64,000 nt of DNA from Myxococcales bacterium (GCA_016703425.1 JADJCA010000022.1:30041-94040); one strand, 5' to 3'; shown: positions 37,132-45,751, counted from the first letter of the stretch. Program-made: numbers and translations. Notes: generated by a model not told the origin, from the sequence alone.

Positions 37132-37748
37132 GCCTTCACCTCGGGCGCATCGGGGAGTTCGTTGACCTGGCCGCGAATCCGCGGGTGCTCTTTTGCGAGC
37201 ATCGGCGCCATGGCCTTCAGCGCCGCAGCGAACGCATCGACGTCGTTCTGGGCGACCGCCGCGTCGAGGGCCTGGGTCTGCTCGGCGAACGCGGCACCGA
37301 GGGCCGACGTGTGCACTCCCGTGTCGGCAACCATGTGGGCTTGGCGTTCGAGCAGCGAGACGTAAATGAGGATGCCGGTCCGGGTGCGCTTCCTCGCGAT
37401 GCCCGACTCGACAAATTGGGCCCGCGCCGCTTCAAGAGTCCGACCTCGAAGCCGCTTGCCCGGCACGAGCACGCGCTTGCACGCCGGGATGCTCGCGAGC
37501 ATCGAGCCACCGAGGAACGCAAACAGCGTCTCGAGCGGCATGAGCGCCTCGTCGAGCGGCGCCGGGTGAAAGATGAGAATGCTGATGGTGACGATGGCGA
37601 GGAAGACGCCAACCAGGTAGTCGACGTCGCGGTAGGCGTCGGAGCGCCCTCGCACGGCCACCACGACCTCCACCGACGACGCGTCCTCGACGGCTCGAAC
37701 GGCCTCAACAACAGCGTCCTTCGCCCTTGGCGCGAGAAATGTGCTCAC
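37128..37748 (-). CDS. TPM-domain (TLP18.3/YgcG-like) membrane protein
   Basis: 206 residues from GTG 37748 (an ATG at 37823 would add 25 basic residues). The core is a TPM domain with AVVEAVRAVEDASSVEVVVAV at the front and GILIYVSLLERQAHMVADTG near the end, interrupted by a two-helix membrane hairpin (GVFLAIVTISILIF and a second helix near TLFAFLGGSML). TPM proteins are often encoded with Tim44-like partners, as here. Probably anchored in the inner membrane with the domain at the membrane surface. Confidence 0.85.
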   Translation of the reverse strand: MSTFLAPRAKDAVVEAVRAVEDASSVEVVVAVRGRSDAYRDVDYLVGVFLAIVTISILIFHPAPLDEALMPLETLFAFLGGSMLASIPACKRVLVPGKRLRGRTLEAARAQFVESGIARKRTRTGILIYVSLLERQAHMVADTGVHTSALGAAFAEQTQALDAAVAQNDVDAFAAALKAMAPMLAKEHPRIRGQVNELPDAPEVKA

Positions 37749-37889
37749 GGGGCGCAGAGTACGCCGAACGGAGCGGCGGGGGCGCCGCTCGACCCGCTCA
37801 GATTGAGAAGGCGATTGCGCCATCGGCTCCGCTGAATTTGCCCCATTCGAGAAACACCCGCCGCGCATCCTGGCGTTCTCACGGTAATT

Positions 37890-38280
37890 TTGCAGCGGCA
37901 CAGGACCTGCAGTCGCTTTAGTCATCCTTCGCTGCTTTTCTTCCCGGTCACTTCGTCCGCTTCGCTTCCTCAATCCCCTTAGGTCTTCGCTTAGTTCGCG
38001 CATGGTCCTCCGCTTAGTCCTCCCTCCGCTTAGTCCTCCTCCGCTTAATCCTCCGCTCCAAGTTCCACGCCGAATCGCTCGGCGCCCCTTCCGCGCACGT
38101 CCCACTTCGCGACGATCTTCCGCACGTTGCTTCCTTCCGCCTCCTCTGTCCTTTGCTTCTCCTCCGCTTTCGCTCTGACCTTCGCTTATCGCTTGCGCTT
38201 ACCTTGCCTTGTTGACTCCGCGCCTCACCGTCACTCCGCCACTCCGCCACTCCGCACGCCCGAGGGCGACAACATGACCA
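37890..38280. repeat. Strand-asymmetric purine/pyrimidine tract with TAAGCGRAG repeats
   Basis: Between the TPM gene and the SDR gene (more than 500 bp without a supported gene) the plus strand is strongly pyrimidine-rich (CTTCGCTT, CTCCGCTTAGTCC). Read on the minus strand, the motif TAAGCG(G/A)AG occurs about five times (around 37990-38065 and again near 38190). An ORF can be drawn across it but gives only Lys/Arg/Glu-rich low complexity. There is no clear RNA fold or gene. Confidence 0.5.
38233..38256. repeat. Short tandem repeat ACTCCGCC
   Basis: Three consecutive ACTCCGCC units, the last incomplete (ACTCCGCA), lie at the right end of the asymmetric tract just upstream of a strong hairpin. 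Confidence 0.6.
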
Positions 38281-38281
38281 A

Positions 38282-38317
38282 GGAAAGGGGGGGCCCCCGA
38301 AAGCGGGGGCCCTTTCC
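38282..38317 (+). terminator. Strong G/C hairpin, terminator-like
   Basis: GGAAAGGG and CCCTTTCC arms plus a perfect GGGCCCCCG / CGGGGGCCC stem around an AAAG loop. Four extra G residues on the left bulge out. No T tract follows (GTTCC), so termination is possible but not certain. It may alternatively attenuate transcription towards the SDR gene 51 bp downstream. Confidence 0.5.
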
Positions 38318-38367
38318 GTTCCAAGCGACGTTGCCACGCGTGACCGCCGCACCTAAGAACGTCGGTC

Positions 38368-39054
38368 ATGAAGCACACCGTTATCGTCTGTGGACACGGG
38401 CCCGGGATCTCCGACGCGGTCGCGCGCAAGTTTGGCCGCGAGGGCCATCCTGTCGCGCTCGTCGCGCGCAGTGGCGAACGCCTCAAGGCAGCGGCGGCGG
38501 CGATGACCGCCGCGGGCATCAAGGCCCAGGCGTTCCCGTGTGACCTCGGCAACGTCGAGGCGGTTCGAGGTCTCGTGCGCGAGGTCCGCGCCGCGTTGGG
38601 CCCCGTCGGCGTGGTCCACTGGAATGCGTACGGTGGCGGCGCCGGCGACCTGACGACGGCCCCGACAGCCGAACTCCGCGCGGTGCTCGACGTCACCGTC
38701 CACGGCTTGCTCGCCGCAACGCAGGAGGCCCTCCCCGATCTCAAGGCCAACAAGGGGGCGCTCTTGGTCACCGGCGGCGGGTTCGCCTTCTACGATGCGA
38801 GCGTCGACGCGGCCGCCGCCCAGTGGGGCGCCATGGGCCTCGCCGTCGGGAAGGCTGCCCAGCACAAAGTCGTGGGCCTCCTCCGCGAAAAGCTCACGCC
38901 GCAAGGTGTCTTCGTCGGCGAGGTCGTCGTCCTGGGCATGGTGAAGGGCACCGCCTTCGACACCGGCAACGCGACGCTCGAAGCTTCGGCCATCGCCGAC
39001 AAATTCTGGGAGCTTGCCCAGGCGCGCACCACGAGTTCGGTTAACTTCGGTTGA
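38368..39054 (+). CDS. Atypical short-chain dehydrogenase/reductase-like protein
   Basis: 228 residues from ATG 38368. Rossmann-fold SDR: nucleotide loop GHGPGIS at residues 9-15 (canonical TGxxxGIG altered), DLGN at about 59-62 contacting adenine, and NAYGGG in place of NAG. In the catalytic region the expected YxxxK reads WGAMGLAVGK, so the active-site Tyr is missing. It may bind NAD(P) without the normal reductase chemistry. Isolated between a hairpin and a convergent lipoprotein gene. Confidence 0.82.
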   Translation: MKHTVIVCGHGPGISDAVARKFGREGHPVALVARSGERLKAAAAAMTAAGIKAQAFPCDLGNVEAVRGLVREVRAALGPVGVVHWNAYGGGAGDLTTAPTAELRAVLDVTVHGLLAATQEALPDLKANKGALLVTGGGFAFYDASVDAAAAQWGAMGLAVGKAAQHKVVGLLREKLTPQGVFVGEVVVLGMVKGTAFDTGNATLEASAIADKFWELAQARTTSSVNFG

Positions 39055-39109
39055 CCGAAGCGTCGGCCACGGCGAACGAGCGCCGAGTGCGAACCGAACC
39101 GAACCGAAC
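39045..39109. repeat. Inverted repeat at the stop codon and CGAAC tandem repeats
   Basis: CTTCGGTTGACCGAAG (39045-39060) is a palindrome with seven-base arms around a TG centre and contains the SDR stop codon. At 39090-39109 CGAAC is repeated four times. The two could pair (GTTCGGTT with AACCGAAC) to make a longer hairpin that terminates transcription. Confidence 0.4.
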
Positions 39110-39239
39110 GTAGTGCGCGAGGCGCGCATGGCTAGAGGGCACGCGAGACTTACGCCCGCCTCCGGAGGTAGGTCGCTCGCGACTTGCCAACGGCCGGGAG
39201 CTCACACGCAACGCATGCGCCTCCCACTCTGTGCCGGCC

Positions 39240-40559
39240 TCAGAGCTTCGCGACGTCGCAGTTGTTGTCGCCCGAGGCTCCGCGCCACGCGTTGAAGACG
39301 ATTTCGTCGGCGCTCAGGTAGCTCGAATGTTGCGGGCACAGCTCGGGGGGCAAGGGGATCTTCTTTCGATTGCTGCCGTCGGGCGCCATGGTCCAAAGAA
39401 AGTGGCGGAGCACATTCTGATCGATCTCGATGGACCAGTACGTGAGTTCCTTGTCGTCGGGACGCCACTCGGCGTAGGCGTGCTGCGTCGTGGGGGGCGT
39501 CAGCGGCGGGTTTAGCTCCACCTGCGGGCCGCCGTCGAGCGGTCGCTTCGACTGACGGTAGGGATTGAACGATTGCGCGCCCACGGTCGCCACGATGTCT
39601 GGGTGTTGCTGCATCCACACGACGTCGCCGCCGCCGTGGCTGATGCGCGCGTCGTTGGTGCCGCGAATACCGTCGGGCGTCGCCGCTTTGCAACAGCCTC
39701 CTTGCGCGGGACAGATGGGGCACCCGATGAACCCGACCTGCGCCATCGTGAACGCGCCGCCGGCGGGCATCTTCCAAAGCGGGCGCATCCACGCGCCGGG
39801 GGCCTGCTCAAAGGTGGCCGAGAAGACGATGGTCCCGCCATCGCTCGGGCCACGTTGATGCGGATCGACGGGAATGATCAGCTCGGAAGGGGTCGTCAGC
39901 GTTTCGAGGTTGATCACCTGAGGCAACGTGCCGAAGGTCGCCCGCATCAAGCGCGCGTTCGTGATGGGCGCACCGGGCGCGTTCCACAGAAAGAGCACGC
40001 GGCCATCGTCGGTCCATGACGGATTGCAGGAGAAGCCGCCCGAGGTCACGCCGCTGACGACGAATTGAACGGCGGGGTTTGACCGCTCGAAGGCGACAAC
40101 CTGCGTCCCGTCGTAGTGGGCGCCGAGGGGCGCCTCGTCTTCCATCGCGAGGCCATTCAGGTCGGTATCTTGACCGTAACGCGTCGCCACGAGCCAGCCG
40201 TTTGGCGCGCCGCGGACGTGCGACAAGTCATGCGTCCCCGAGTCCACGAGCAAGGTCAGCCCGCCGCCGTCAACCTTGACTGTGTAGACACCCAGCCGCG
40301 GGAAGGCGCCCGCGTCACTCGCGTCGACGACGGGGGCGTCCGGCGGCGCCCCGTCGCCGGTCGCGGCATCGAGGCTCGCCGCATCGGTAGACAGCGTGGC
40401 GTCGGTGGCGAGCGTGGCGTCCACGGCGGCGTCATCGGGCACCGGGTCTGGATTGGCAGAGGCCGCGTCGTTCGCAGGGTCGCCACCTCCGCTCGCGACG
40501 TCGTCGGCGCACGCGGCGAGGAGCACGGCACAAGCGGCCACGAGGCGAAGCGCGTTCAT
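39240..40559 (-). CDS. Propeller-like secreted lipoprotein
   Basis: 439 residues from ATG 40559. Lipoprotein signal (lipobox LAAC near residue 17), Asp/Ala/Pro-rich linker to about 85, then a TolB/WD-like beta-propeller (GGGLTLLVDSG, CNPSWTDDGRVLFLWN, AEWRPDDKELTYWSIE). There are two CP.C motifs (CPICPAQGGCC). Propellers of this type are common on myxobacterial surfaces and usually scaffold protein contacts. No enzyme signature. Confidence 0.82.
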   Translation of the reverse strand: MNALRLVAACAVLLAACADDVASGGGDPANDAASANPDPVPDDAAVDATLATDATLSTDAASLDAATGDGAPPDAPVVDASDAGAFPRLGVYTVKVDGGGLTLLVDSGTHDLSHVRGAPNGWLVATRYGQDTDLNGLAMEDEAPLGAHYDGTQVVAFERSNPAVQFVVSGVTSGGFSCNPSWTDDGRVLFLWNAPGAPITNARLMRATFGTLPQVINLETLTTPSELIIPVDPHQRGPSDGGTIVFSATFEQAPGAWMRPLWKMPAGGAFTMAQVGFIGCPICPAQGGCCKAATPDGIRGTNDARISHGGGDVVWMQQHPDIVATVGAQSFNPYRQSKRPLDGGPQVELNPPLTPPTTQHAYAEWRPDDKELTYWSIEIDQNVLRHFLWTMAPDGSNRKKIPLPPELCPQHSSYLSADEIVFNAWRGASGDNNCDVAKL

Positions 40560-40654
40560 GCAGACAGCATGCCCTCTTTGACGTCGAACTGCACCGACGA
40601 GTCGACGGATTTGCGTCCCAGCGACCGCAAACCGCGGGGTGCGAGAGCTTGGCC

Positions 40655-42196
40655 TCAGAGCTTTGCCGCCAGCTCAATGCGCGCCGCAGACTCGCCGTAG
40701 GTCACGGTGAACTCTTCGAGGCGCGAGCGTCGGAACGTTCGCGAGACCTTGAGCGCGAGCTCCACGTTGGGAGCCACCGTGCGCTCGACGCCGGCCGTCG
40801 CGCTGAAACGTTCGTCGAGCGCCGAGACCCGCGGCTCGTAGCGGTCAAAATAGCGGTCTCGGTCGAGAAGACTTCGAAAGACGTCGAGGCGCGCCTCGCC
40901 GAAAAACCGACCGATGGGTGTGACGAGTGCCAACTCCGGCGCCATCGAGCCGCCGATGGCGTGCGCGTAACCTTGGTCGGAGAGCACCGTGGGCAGACCT
41001 TCGACGCCCCGCTGACTTCGCCGAGCCGCGACGGCCAGCGACGTGACGCCCGCGAAGTTCATCGAGAGCGCCATCTGCGTGCGAAGCCGAATGGGCCCGA
41101 CGACGTGCCAATTCTCCAGCGTCGTGCCGACGACCTCGACGAGAGCGATCTGATCGGTGACCGGCTCGGCGGCGCGCTGGTAGGTGTGCCACTGGTAGTC
41201 GAAGCCGGTGCCGGCGCCGACAAAGAGGCCATGCCCGCGAGGTCGCCCCGCGACGGCGGTCACGCGCTTTTCGTAGTAGCCCACGAACGACACGCGCGTT
41301 GCGACGCGCGCGTCGACGAGCCGCGCCGCGCCGGCGCCGGCTAAGCCTCCGAGGTTCGACGCCGTGGCCTCCGCGCGCATGGTGGTGAGGTTCGCGTCGT
41401 CGAGCCACACGCTCTCGCGACCCAACTCGTAGGGGCTTGGCCCATGAAAGAGGTGCGTACGCAGGCCCGCGGTGACGTCCGTGGCCACCGCCGACGAGTG
41501 ACTCTCCCACGTGGGACCCACCGCAATGAACGTTCGCGCCTCAAGCTCTCCGCGGGGGACCACGGGGGCACGAAGCGGCGTCGCGTCGTCGAGCCAATCG
41601 TGCACGCGCTTGGTGGGCGCAAGGAGCGTGGCGGCGATGGCTCGACCGGTGCTCGGCGGCCCTCGCTCGAACCAGGCACCGAGCTGGATCAGCGGCTCGG
41701 CGAGCGAAGCGCCCCCGAGCGGCGTCGCGATGAGATCGTTGATGGCGACTTGTTCGCGGTACTCGCCCAACCACTCCCAGACGCCCGACGAGACGGTCGC
41801 CACGAAGAGCGAGCCCAAAGGAGCGAGCCGATTGCCGCGGGCGGCCCCGTAGTAGAGCCACCCGGCCAGCGGGTGGGTGAGCCAGTTGGTGCCGAAGCGA
41901 TTCGCGTCGAAGGCGATGGCCTGCCCGCCGACCTTTTGCTGAAAGCTGTCGGCGGAGAAGGCGAGGTCCCAATCGCCGACGTTGGCCGAGCGGTTCTGAA
42001 AGTATTCGATAACCCCAGCCGAAAGGATGCCGACCTCCTCGAGTGACAAGCGGAGGTAGTCGGTGCCTGGGTCCTTCTCGTAGACGAAGACCCGATACGC
42101 TGGCGCCTCATCGCCGCGCGCGTTGCCCGCCAAGAGCGCGAGGGCGAGCCCGAGAGCGCACCTGCCGCCCCCGCGGCTACATCGTGTAGATCGCAC
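40655..42196 (-). CDS. DUF3943 outer-membrane protein (copy 2)
   Basis: 513 residues from GTG 42196. Signal peptide (LALALLAGNARG), then the DUF3943 core: FDANRFGTNWLTHPLAGWLY followed by YGAARGNRL, and VWEWLGEYREQVAINDLIATPLGG. The C-terminal half is strand-rich with aromatic ends, compatible with an outer-membrane barrel. It overlaps the upstream membrane-protein gene by 20 bp and is paralogous to 43324-44895. Function of DUF3943 is unknown. Confidence 0.85.
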   Translation of the reverse strand: MRSTRCSRGGGRCALGLALALLAGNARGDEAPAYRVFVYEKDPGTDYLRLSLEEVGILSAGVIEYFQNRSANVGDWDLAFSADSFQQKVGGQAIAFDANRFGTNWLTHPLAGWLYYGAARGNRLAPLGSLFVATVSSGVWEWLGEYREQVAINDLIATPLGGASLAEPLIQLGAWFERGPPSTGRAIAATLLAPTKRVHDWLDDATPLRAPVVPRGELEARTFIAVGPTWESHSSAVATDVTAGLRTHLFHGPSPYELGRESVWLDDANLTTMRAEATASNLGGLAGAGAARLVDARVATRVSFVGYYEKRVTAVAGRPRGHGLFVGAGTGFDYQWHTYQRAAEPVTDQIALVEVVGTTLENWHVVGPIRLRTQMALSMNFAGVTSLAVAARRSQRGVEGLPTVLSDQGYAHAIGGSMAPELALVTPIGRFFGEARLDVFRSLLDRDRYFDRYEPRVSALDERFSATAGVERTVAPNVELALKVSRTFRRSRLEEFTVTYGESAARIELAAKL

Positions 42197-43313
42197 GAAT
42201 CTCCGCTCCTCGCGGCACTGGCACGAGCGCGTAGTCGAGGGTCTTTTGCACCGCCGTGTCGGGCGCTGGACGCATGTTCGAGGTGAGCCACCACGAGAGT
42301 CCGAGGCCCACCGTGGCGCCGACGGCCGCGGCGCCGAAGGTCACTCGTTGCTCCTCGCTCTCCGCGGCGAGCGAGGCGGCCGCGCCCAAGAGGCCGCCGG
42401 CGACTCCGCCGAGATCCACGAGACGCACTCGAGTGAGGCTTGGCGAAACCGTTGGGCTCGTGAGCAGCCCCGTTAGGATGCCTGCGTTGTATGCGCCGCC
42501 TCCGATGAGCAACGAGGTCTCGAGCCGCCGCCCCGGTGGAAGCAGAGCGCCGGCGCCAAAAGACGCGAGCGCGCCAGACCATACGCCCAGCGAGGTCGTG
42601 TAAGAAACGCGCCCCGGCGACGGCTTGCGTGCGAGGCCGACGGCGAGGCCGAGGCCCGCGCCGGTCGTCGCGCCCCCCCAAAGCACAGACGCGACCGTGG
42701 GCGTGTCCCAGGCGCTGGACCTCCCCGTAGTCGCGTCCACGCGTGACGCGCGCGCCGCTTGAAACCCGACGATCCACGCCGCTTGCCCGAGGCCGAGGTA
42801 GGCGCCCGCGGCAATCGACTGCGGGACACCCGGCTCGAAAGGCCGCTGCCGGTCGACGACCGCCACGGCGCCAACCGACGCGATCGTGAGGCCTGCGAAG
42901 GGCGCAACGGCGAGCGGCACACTCGCCGGCTCGGTCTCGAGAATGAACCACGCGCCCGTGCCTAGGCCGTAGAGGAACGCCGTCGCGTAGAGCACGCTGA
43001 GCTCTTCGCTGGTGCGAATCCGTGGCGCCGCGCCCTCACGAATCCGCGGCCCGTAGATGCGTTCGAGCTGCGCGAAGGCTACGCGCGAAAGCTCCGTCGC
43101 GACGCGCCGATCGGCCTCGTCGTCGGCCTCCTTGGCGAGGGCCAGAAAGCGCTCGTACGCCTCACCGGGATGCCCCGTGTCGAGGGCGCGCCGCGCGACG
43201 TCGTAGCGAGCCGCCCACGTGGCCTTCGACACAGAAGGCTCGTCGGCCAACGACGACGATGGGACCCCGGCCAAAGCGAGGGTCAGCGAGAGGACGAACG
43301 GTTGGGGCTTCAT
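42177..43313 (-). CDS. TPR/polytopic membrane protein between two DUF3943 genes
   Basis: 378 residues from ATG 43313. Signal peptide (SLTLALAGVPSSSLA), a helical TPR-like stretch (ARRALDTGHPGEAYERFLAL), then about eight weak hydrophobic segments rich in Gly/Ala (FAGLTIASVGAVAVVD, TTGAGLGLAVGLA, GAAAVGATVGLGLSWWL). It could be an envelope assembly factor working with the flanking DUF3943 proteins. No named family recognised. Confidence 0.75.
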   Translation of the reverse strand: MKPQPFVLSLTLALAGVPSSSLADEPSVSKATWAARYDVARRALDTGHPGEAYERFLALAKEADDEADRRVATELSRVAFAQLERIYGPRIREGAAPRIRTSEELSVLYATAFLYGLGTGAWFILETEPASVPLAVAPFAGLTIASVGAVAVVDRQRPFEPGVPQSIAAGAYLGLGQAAWIVGFQAARASRVDATTGRSSAWDTPTVASVLWGGATTGAGLGLAVGLARKPSPGRVSYTTSLGVWSGALASFGAGALLPPGRRLETSLLIGGGAYNAGILTGLLTSPTVSPSLTRVRLVDLGGVAGGLLGAAASLAAESEEQRVTFGAAAVGATVGLGLSWWLTSNMRPAPDTAVQKTLDYALVPVPRGAEIRAIYTM

Positions 43314-43323
43314 GTTGACTCCG

Positions 43324-44895
43324 CTAGAACCGAGCGCCGACAAAGGCGCCGATGGATCGCTCTGTGCGTTGTTCCGAGACTTCGCCGACACGCCCGGCGC
43401 GATAGCGCCCCTCAATCTCGCCGCCGACTTCGAGGTGCCGCAAGGGCCTCACGGCCAAGCGAACGCCTCCGCTCGCGCGACGATCGCTGCGCGCGATGTC
43501 GTCGGTGAGGGAGCGCTGGTCGACGTCGATGCCCTGAATTGCTTGGAAGGCCTCCCAGCGAAGGTTGGCCTCGAGAGACCACGCGCCGACGTCCAACGCG
43601 AGGGACGGAGCGACCGAAGGACCGAGGGCAAAGTAGTATTGCTCGTTCTTGAGGAGCGACGGGAGGGCCGTGGAGGTCGCCGCGGCGACCTCCGGGTGCT
43701 TGGCCAGGAAGGACGGCAGCGCGAAGGCACGAACACCGGCGAAGTCGCCGCCGAGCAGGAGGCGCGCTCGAAGACGAGGGCCGCTTAGGTAGGTCGTCGA
43801 CTCGGCGAGGAGCCCGAGCACGGTCACCTTGGAGATGGTGTCGAGGGCGGCCGTACGTTCGTAGTCGTGGGCGGCAATCTCGTATGCGACGCTCAAGCCG
43901 ACGAGGAAGCTCTGCCCCGAAAGCCGACCCCGGTTCAGTCGAGCGCGCTGCGTGAAGTAGCCGACGGGGCTGACGGAGGCCTCGTAGCGCGCGTCGACGA
44001 TGCGCCCTTCGGCCTGACGCAGCCGTAGCCGCAAGGCCGCTGCGTTGCCGTCGTCGTAGACGTAGCTGACGTCGGCCGGCTGCCCCTCCTTGTCGAGGTT
44101 GTGGACGGCGAGGTCGACGGCGAGCCCCGCTTCGGCGCGCGTCGCGGCTCCCGCCTGAGTCACGCTCGCGACGTCCACCGCCGCTCGGAAGTCGTGCCAC
44201 ACGTCGGCCGGCAGGCCGAGGTCATCGGTCTCCGCGGCGCGCGCGAAGGTCGCGCCGTCGAGCGCGTCGTGTACGGCTCGCGGCCAACCGAAGAGAACCT
44301 CTGCCGCTCGCGTCGCCGGGCTCGGACGACCGCGCGCAAAGAAGGCCCCGAGCTGCGTGAACGTCTCCCCGTTTGCGACGCCGCCCCAAGGCGTTGCGAT
44401 CATGTCGTTGTAGCTGGGCCGCTCGCCGATCTCGCCCAAGTATTCCCATAAGAGCGAGCCGGTGAAGGCCCAAGAGAACGACTGCGCCACCGACAAGCGG
44501 TTTCCGCGAGCTGCCAAGTAGTAGAGGGTGCCGCCGAGCGGGTGCCCGATGAAGTTCGTCCCGAAGTGGTTGGCGTCGAAGGATTGAGCGTTGCCGCGCA
44601 ACTTCTCGTAGAAAAGCGTGCCGTCGTAGGCGACGCCTTGACGAAGCTGCTGCGTGCTGACGAGGTACTCCACGTACCCGAGGCTCAGGACGCCGAAGCC
44701 CTCAAGAATGGCCCGGAAGTACGATGGTGCGCCGGCGGCGACCGACGTGTAGCGAAAGGTTTGGTTGGGCGCGTCGGGGCGATTGTCGCTGTCGCCATCG
44801 GAGGCGCCCGCCAGCGCCGGCGCGGCGGGCCAGAGGAGGCCCCCCGCGAGGACGCATGCCGAAAGCAGGAGGCGCACGACGTGACGCGGGTGCAT
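43324..44895 (-). CDS. DUF3943 outer-membrane protein (copy 1)
   Basis: 523 residues from ATG 44895 (upstream codons belong to the intergenic region). Signal peptide ending APALAGA, then the DUF3943 core FDANHFGTNFIGHPLGGTLY, YLAARGNRL and LWEYLGEIGERPSYNDMIATPWGG. The C-terminal barrel-like half ends in GAFVGARF, a typical outer-membrane terminus. First gene of a three-gene minus-strand operon (11-bp gap, then overlap). It diverges from the bufferin operon across a 337-bp region. Confidence 0.87.
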   Translation of the reverse strand: MHPRHVVRLLLSACVLAGGLLWPAAPALAGASDGDSDNRPDAPNQTFRYTSVAAGAPSYFRAILEGFGVLSLGYVEYLVSTQQLRQGVAYDGTLFYEKLRGNAQSFDANHFGTNFIGHPLGGTLYYLAARGNRLSVAQSFSWAFTGSLLWEYLGEIGERPSYNDMIATPWGGVANGETFTQLGAFFARGRPSPATRAAEVLFGWPRAVHDALDGATFARAAETDDLGLPADVWHDFRAAVDVASVTQAGAATRAEAGLAVDLAVHNLDKEGQPADVSYVYDDGNAAALRLRLRQAEGRIVDARYEASVSPVGYFTQRARLNRGRLSGQSFLVGLSVAYEIAAHDYERTAALDTISKVTVLGLLAESTTYLSGPRLRARLLLGGDFAGVRAFALPSFLAKHPEVAAATSTALPSLLKNEQYYFALGPSVAPSLALDVGAWSLEANLRWEAFQAIQGIDVDQRSLTDDIARSDRRASGGVRLAVRPLRHLEVGGEIEGRYRAGRVGEVSEQRTERSIGAFVGARF

Positions 44896-45158
44896 GAGCG
44901 GTGCCGTCGGCGCCGCCAGCTCCGGCGCAACCAATCCGAGTGGGCAATACACCGCAACGGGGCCTCGGCGCTCGAGCCGCTGACGCCACCGGCGCAGACC
45001 CTGCGCGCCCACGCAACGAGCGCGCACGTCGTTGGGCACGACGATTCGGTTCCTTGCGAGTCGATGATGCGTTCGCTCGACCGCCGTGGACCGTTGCCGA
45101 TTCGTCAACGGCGTGTTCCGCCGACTTCAAACTTTCGGCGAAACCGTGAGCCGTCGGT

Positions 45159-45183
45159 GTAACCGGTCGAATGCGCTGCCGTA
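45159..45183 (+). promoter_or_regulatory. ECF-type promoter candidate for the bufferin operon
   Basis: GTAACC (45159-45164), 15-bp spacer, CGTA (45180-45183), about 50 bp ahead of the bufA-like ATG. The spacing and bases resemble ECF sigma-factor promoters. As far as I remember, bufferin operons in other proteobacteria are under ECF control with a GTAACC -35 box. The rest of the 337-bp divergent region (44896-45232) shows no other clear site. A purine-rich GAAGAGG precedes the ATG. Confidence 0.4.
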
Positions 45184-45232
45184 GGTCCGGCACATGTCGC
45201 CGGCAGTCGGTGACTTCAATTGAAGAGGCTTC

Positions 45233-45751
45233 ATGAACTCCACGCAGACCATTTCCTTGGCGACCTCCGTTGCAAGCTTGCTCGCTCTCGCCGCTTGCAG
45301 CTCCACGAGCGAAAACGCAGCCTCGACGACGACGGGGACACAGGCCGATGCACTCGTGAAGTGCGAGGGTGTCAACTCGTGCAAGGGCCAGAGTGAGTGC
45401 CAAAGCGCGGACGGCAAGAGCGGCTGCCAGGGTCTAAACGATTGCGCCGGCAAGGGATGGATCACGATTCCTCGCTCGGAGTGCGACAAGAAGGGCGGCA
45501 AGGTTCTCGTGGCAACTGACGCCGGTGCGTCACCCGCCAGCAAGGACGCTGCCCTCGCCATTTCGGAGGGTGGCAGCAAGCCGCTCTCCCTGAAGTGCGA
45601 AGGCATCAATTCGTGCAAGGGGCAGGGCGAGTGCGCGTCGGCCGACGGAGCCAACGGCTGCAAAGGACAGAACTCTTGCGCCGGCCACGGATGGATCAGC
45701 GTCCCCAAGGAGTCCGATTGCTCGAAGAAGGGCGGCAAGCTCATCTCCTAA
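45233..45751 (+). CDS. Bufferin-type RiPP precursor lipoprotein with two tandem cores
   Basis: 172 residues. Lipoprotein signal with lipobox LAAC (Cys 22), a Ser/Thr linker to residue 42, then two homologous six-cysteine modules: KCEGVNSCKGQSEC onwards (Cys 44, 50, 56, 65, 71, 84) and KCEGINSCKGQGEC onwards (Cys 122, 128, 134, 143, 149, 163), each closing with KKGGK. The CEGxNSCKG motif and the following MNIO and DUF2063 genes fit the BufA2 class of bufferins, copper-binding peptides whose cysteines are oxidised to thiooxazole-like groups. Two cores and a lipid anchor are unusual. Secretion into the periplasm, membrane-bound. Confidence 0.85.
   Translation: MNSTQTISLATSVASLLALAACSSTSENAASTTTGTQADALVKCEGVNSCKGQSECQSADGKSGCQGLNDCAGKGWITIPRSECDKKGGKVLVATDAGASPASKDAALAISEGGSKPLSLKCEGINSCKGQGECASADGANGCKGQNSCAGHGWISVPKESDCSKKGGKLIS

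Noticed and set aside
37824..38105. N-terminal extension of the TPM protein
   Set aside because: Encoded by the low-complexity tract, basic and repetitive; GTG 37748 gives the expected domain start.
45005..45060. Sigma-54 promoter in the divergent region upstream of the bufferin genes
   Set aside because: The apparent GGCAC and TTGC elements are about 20 bp apart, not the required ~10 bp between GG and GC.
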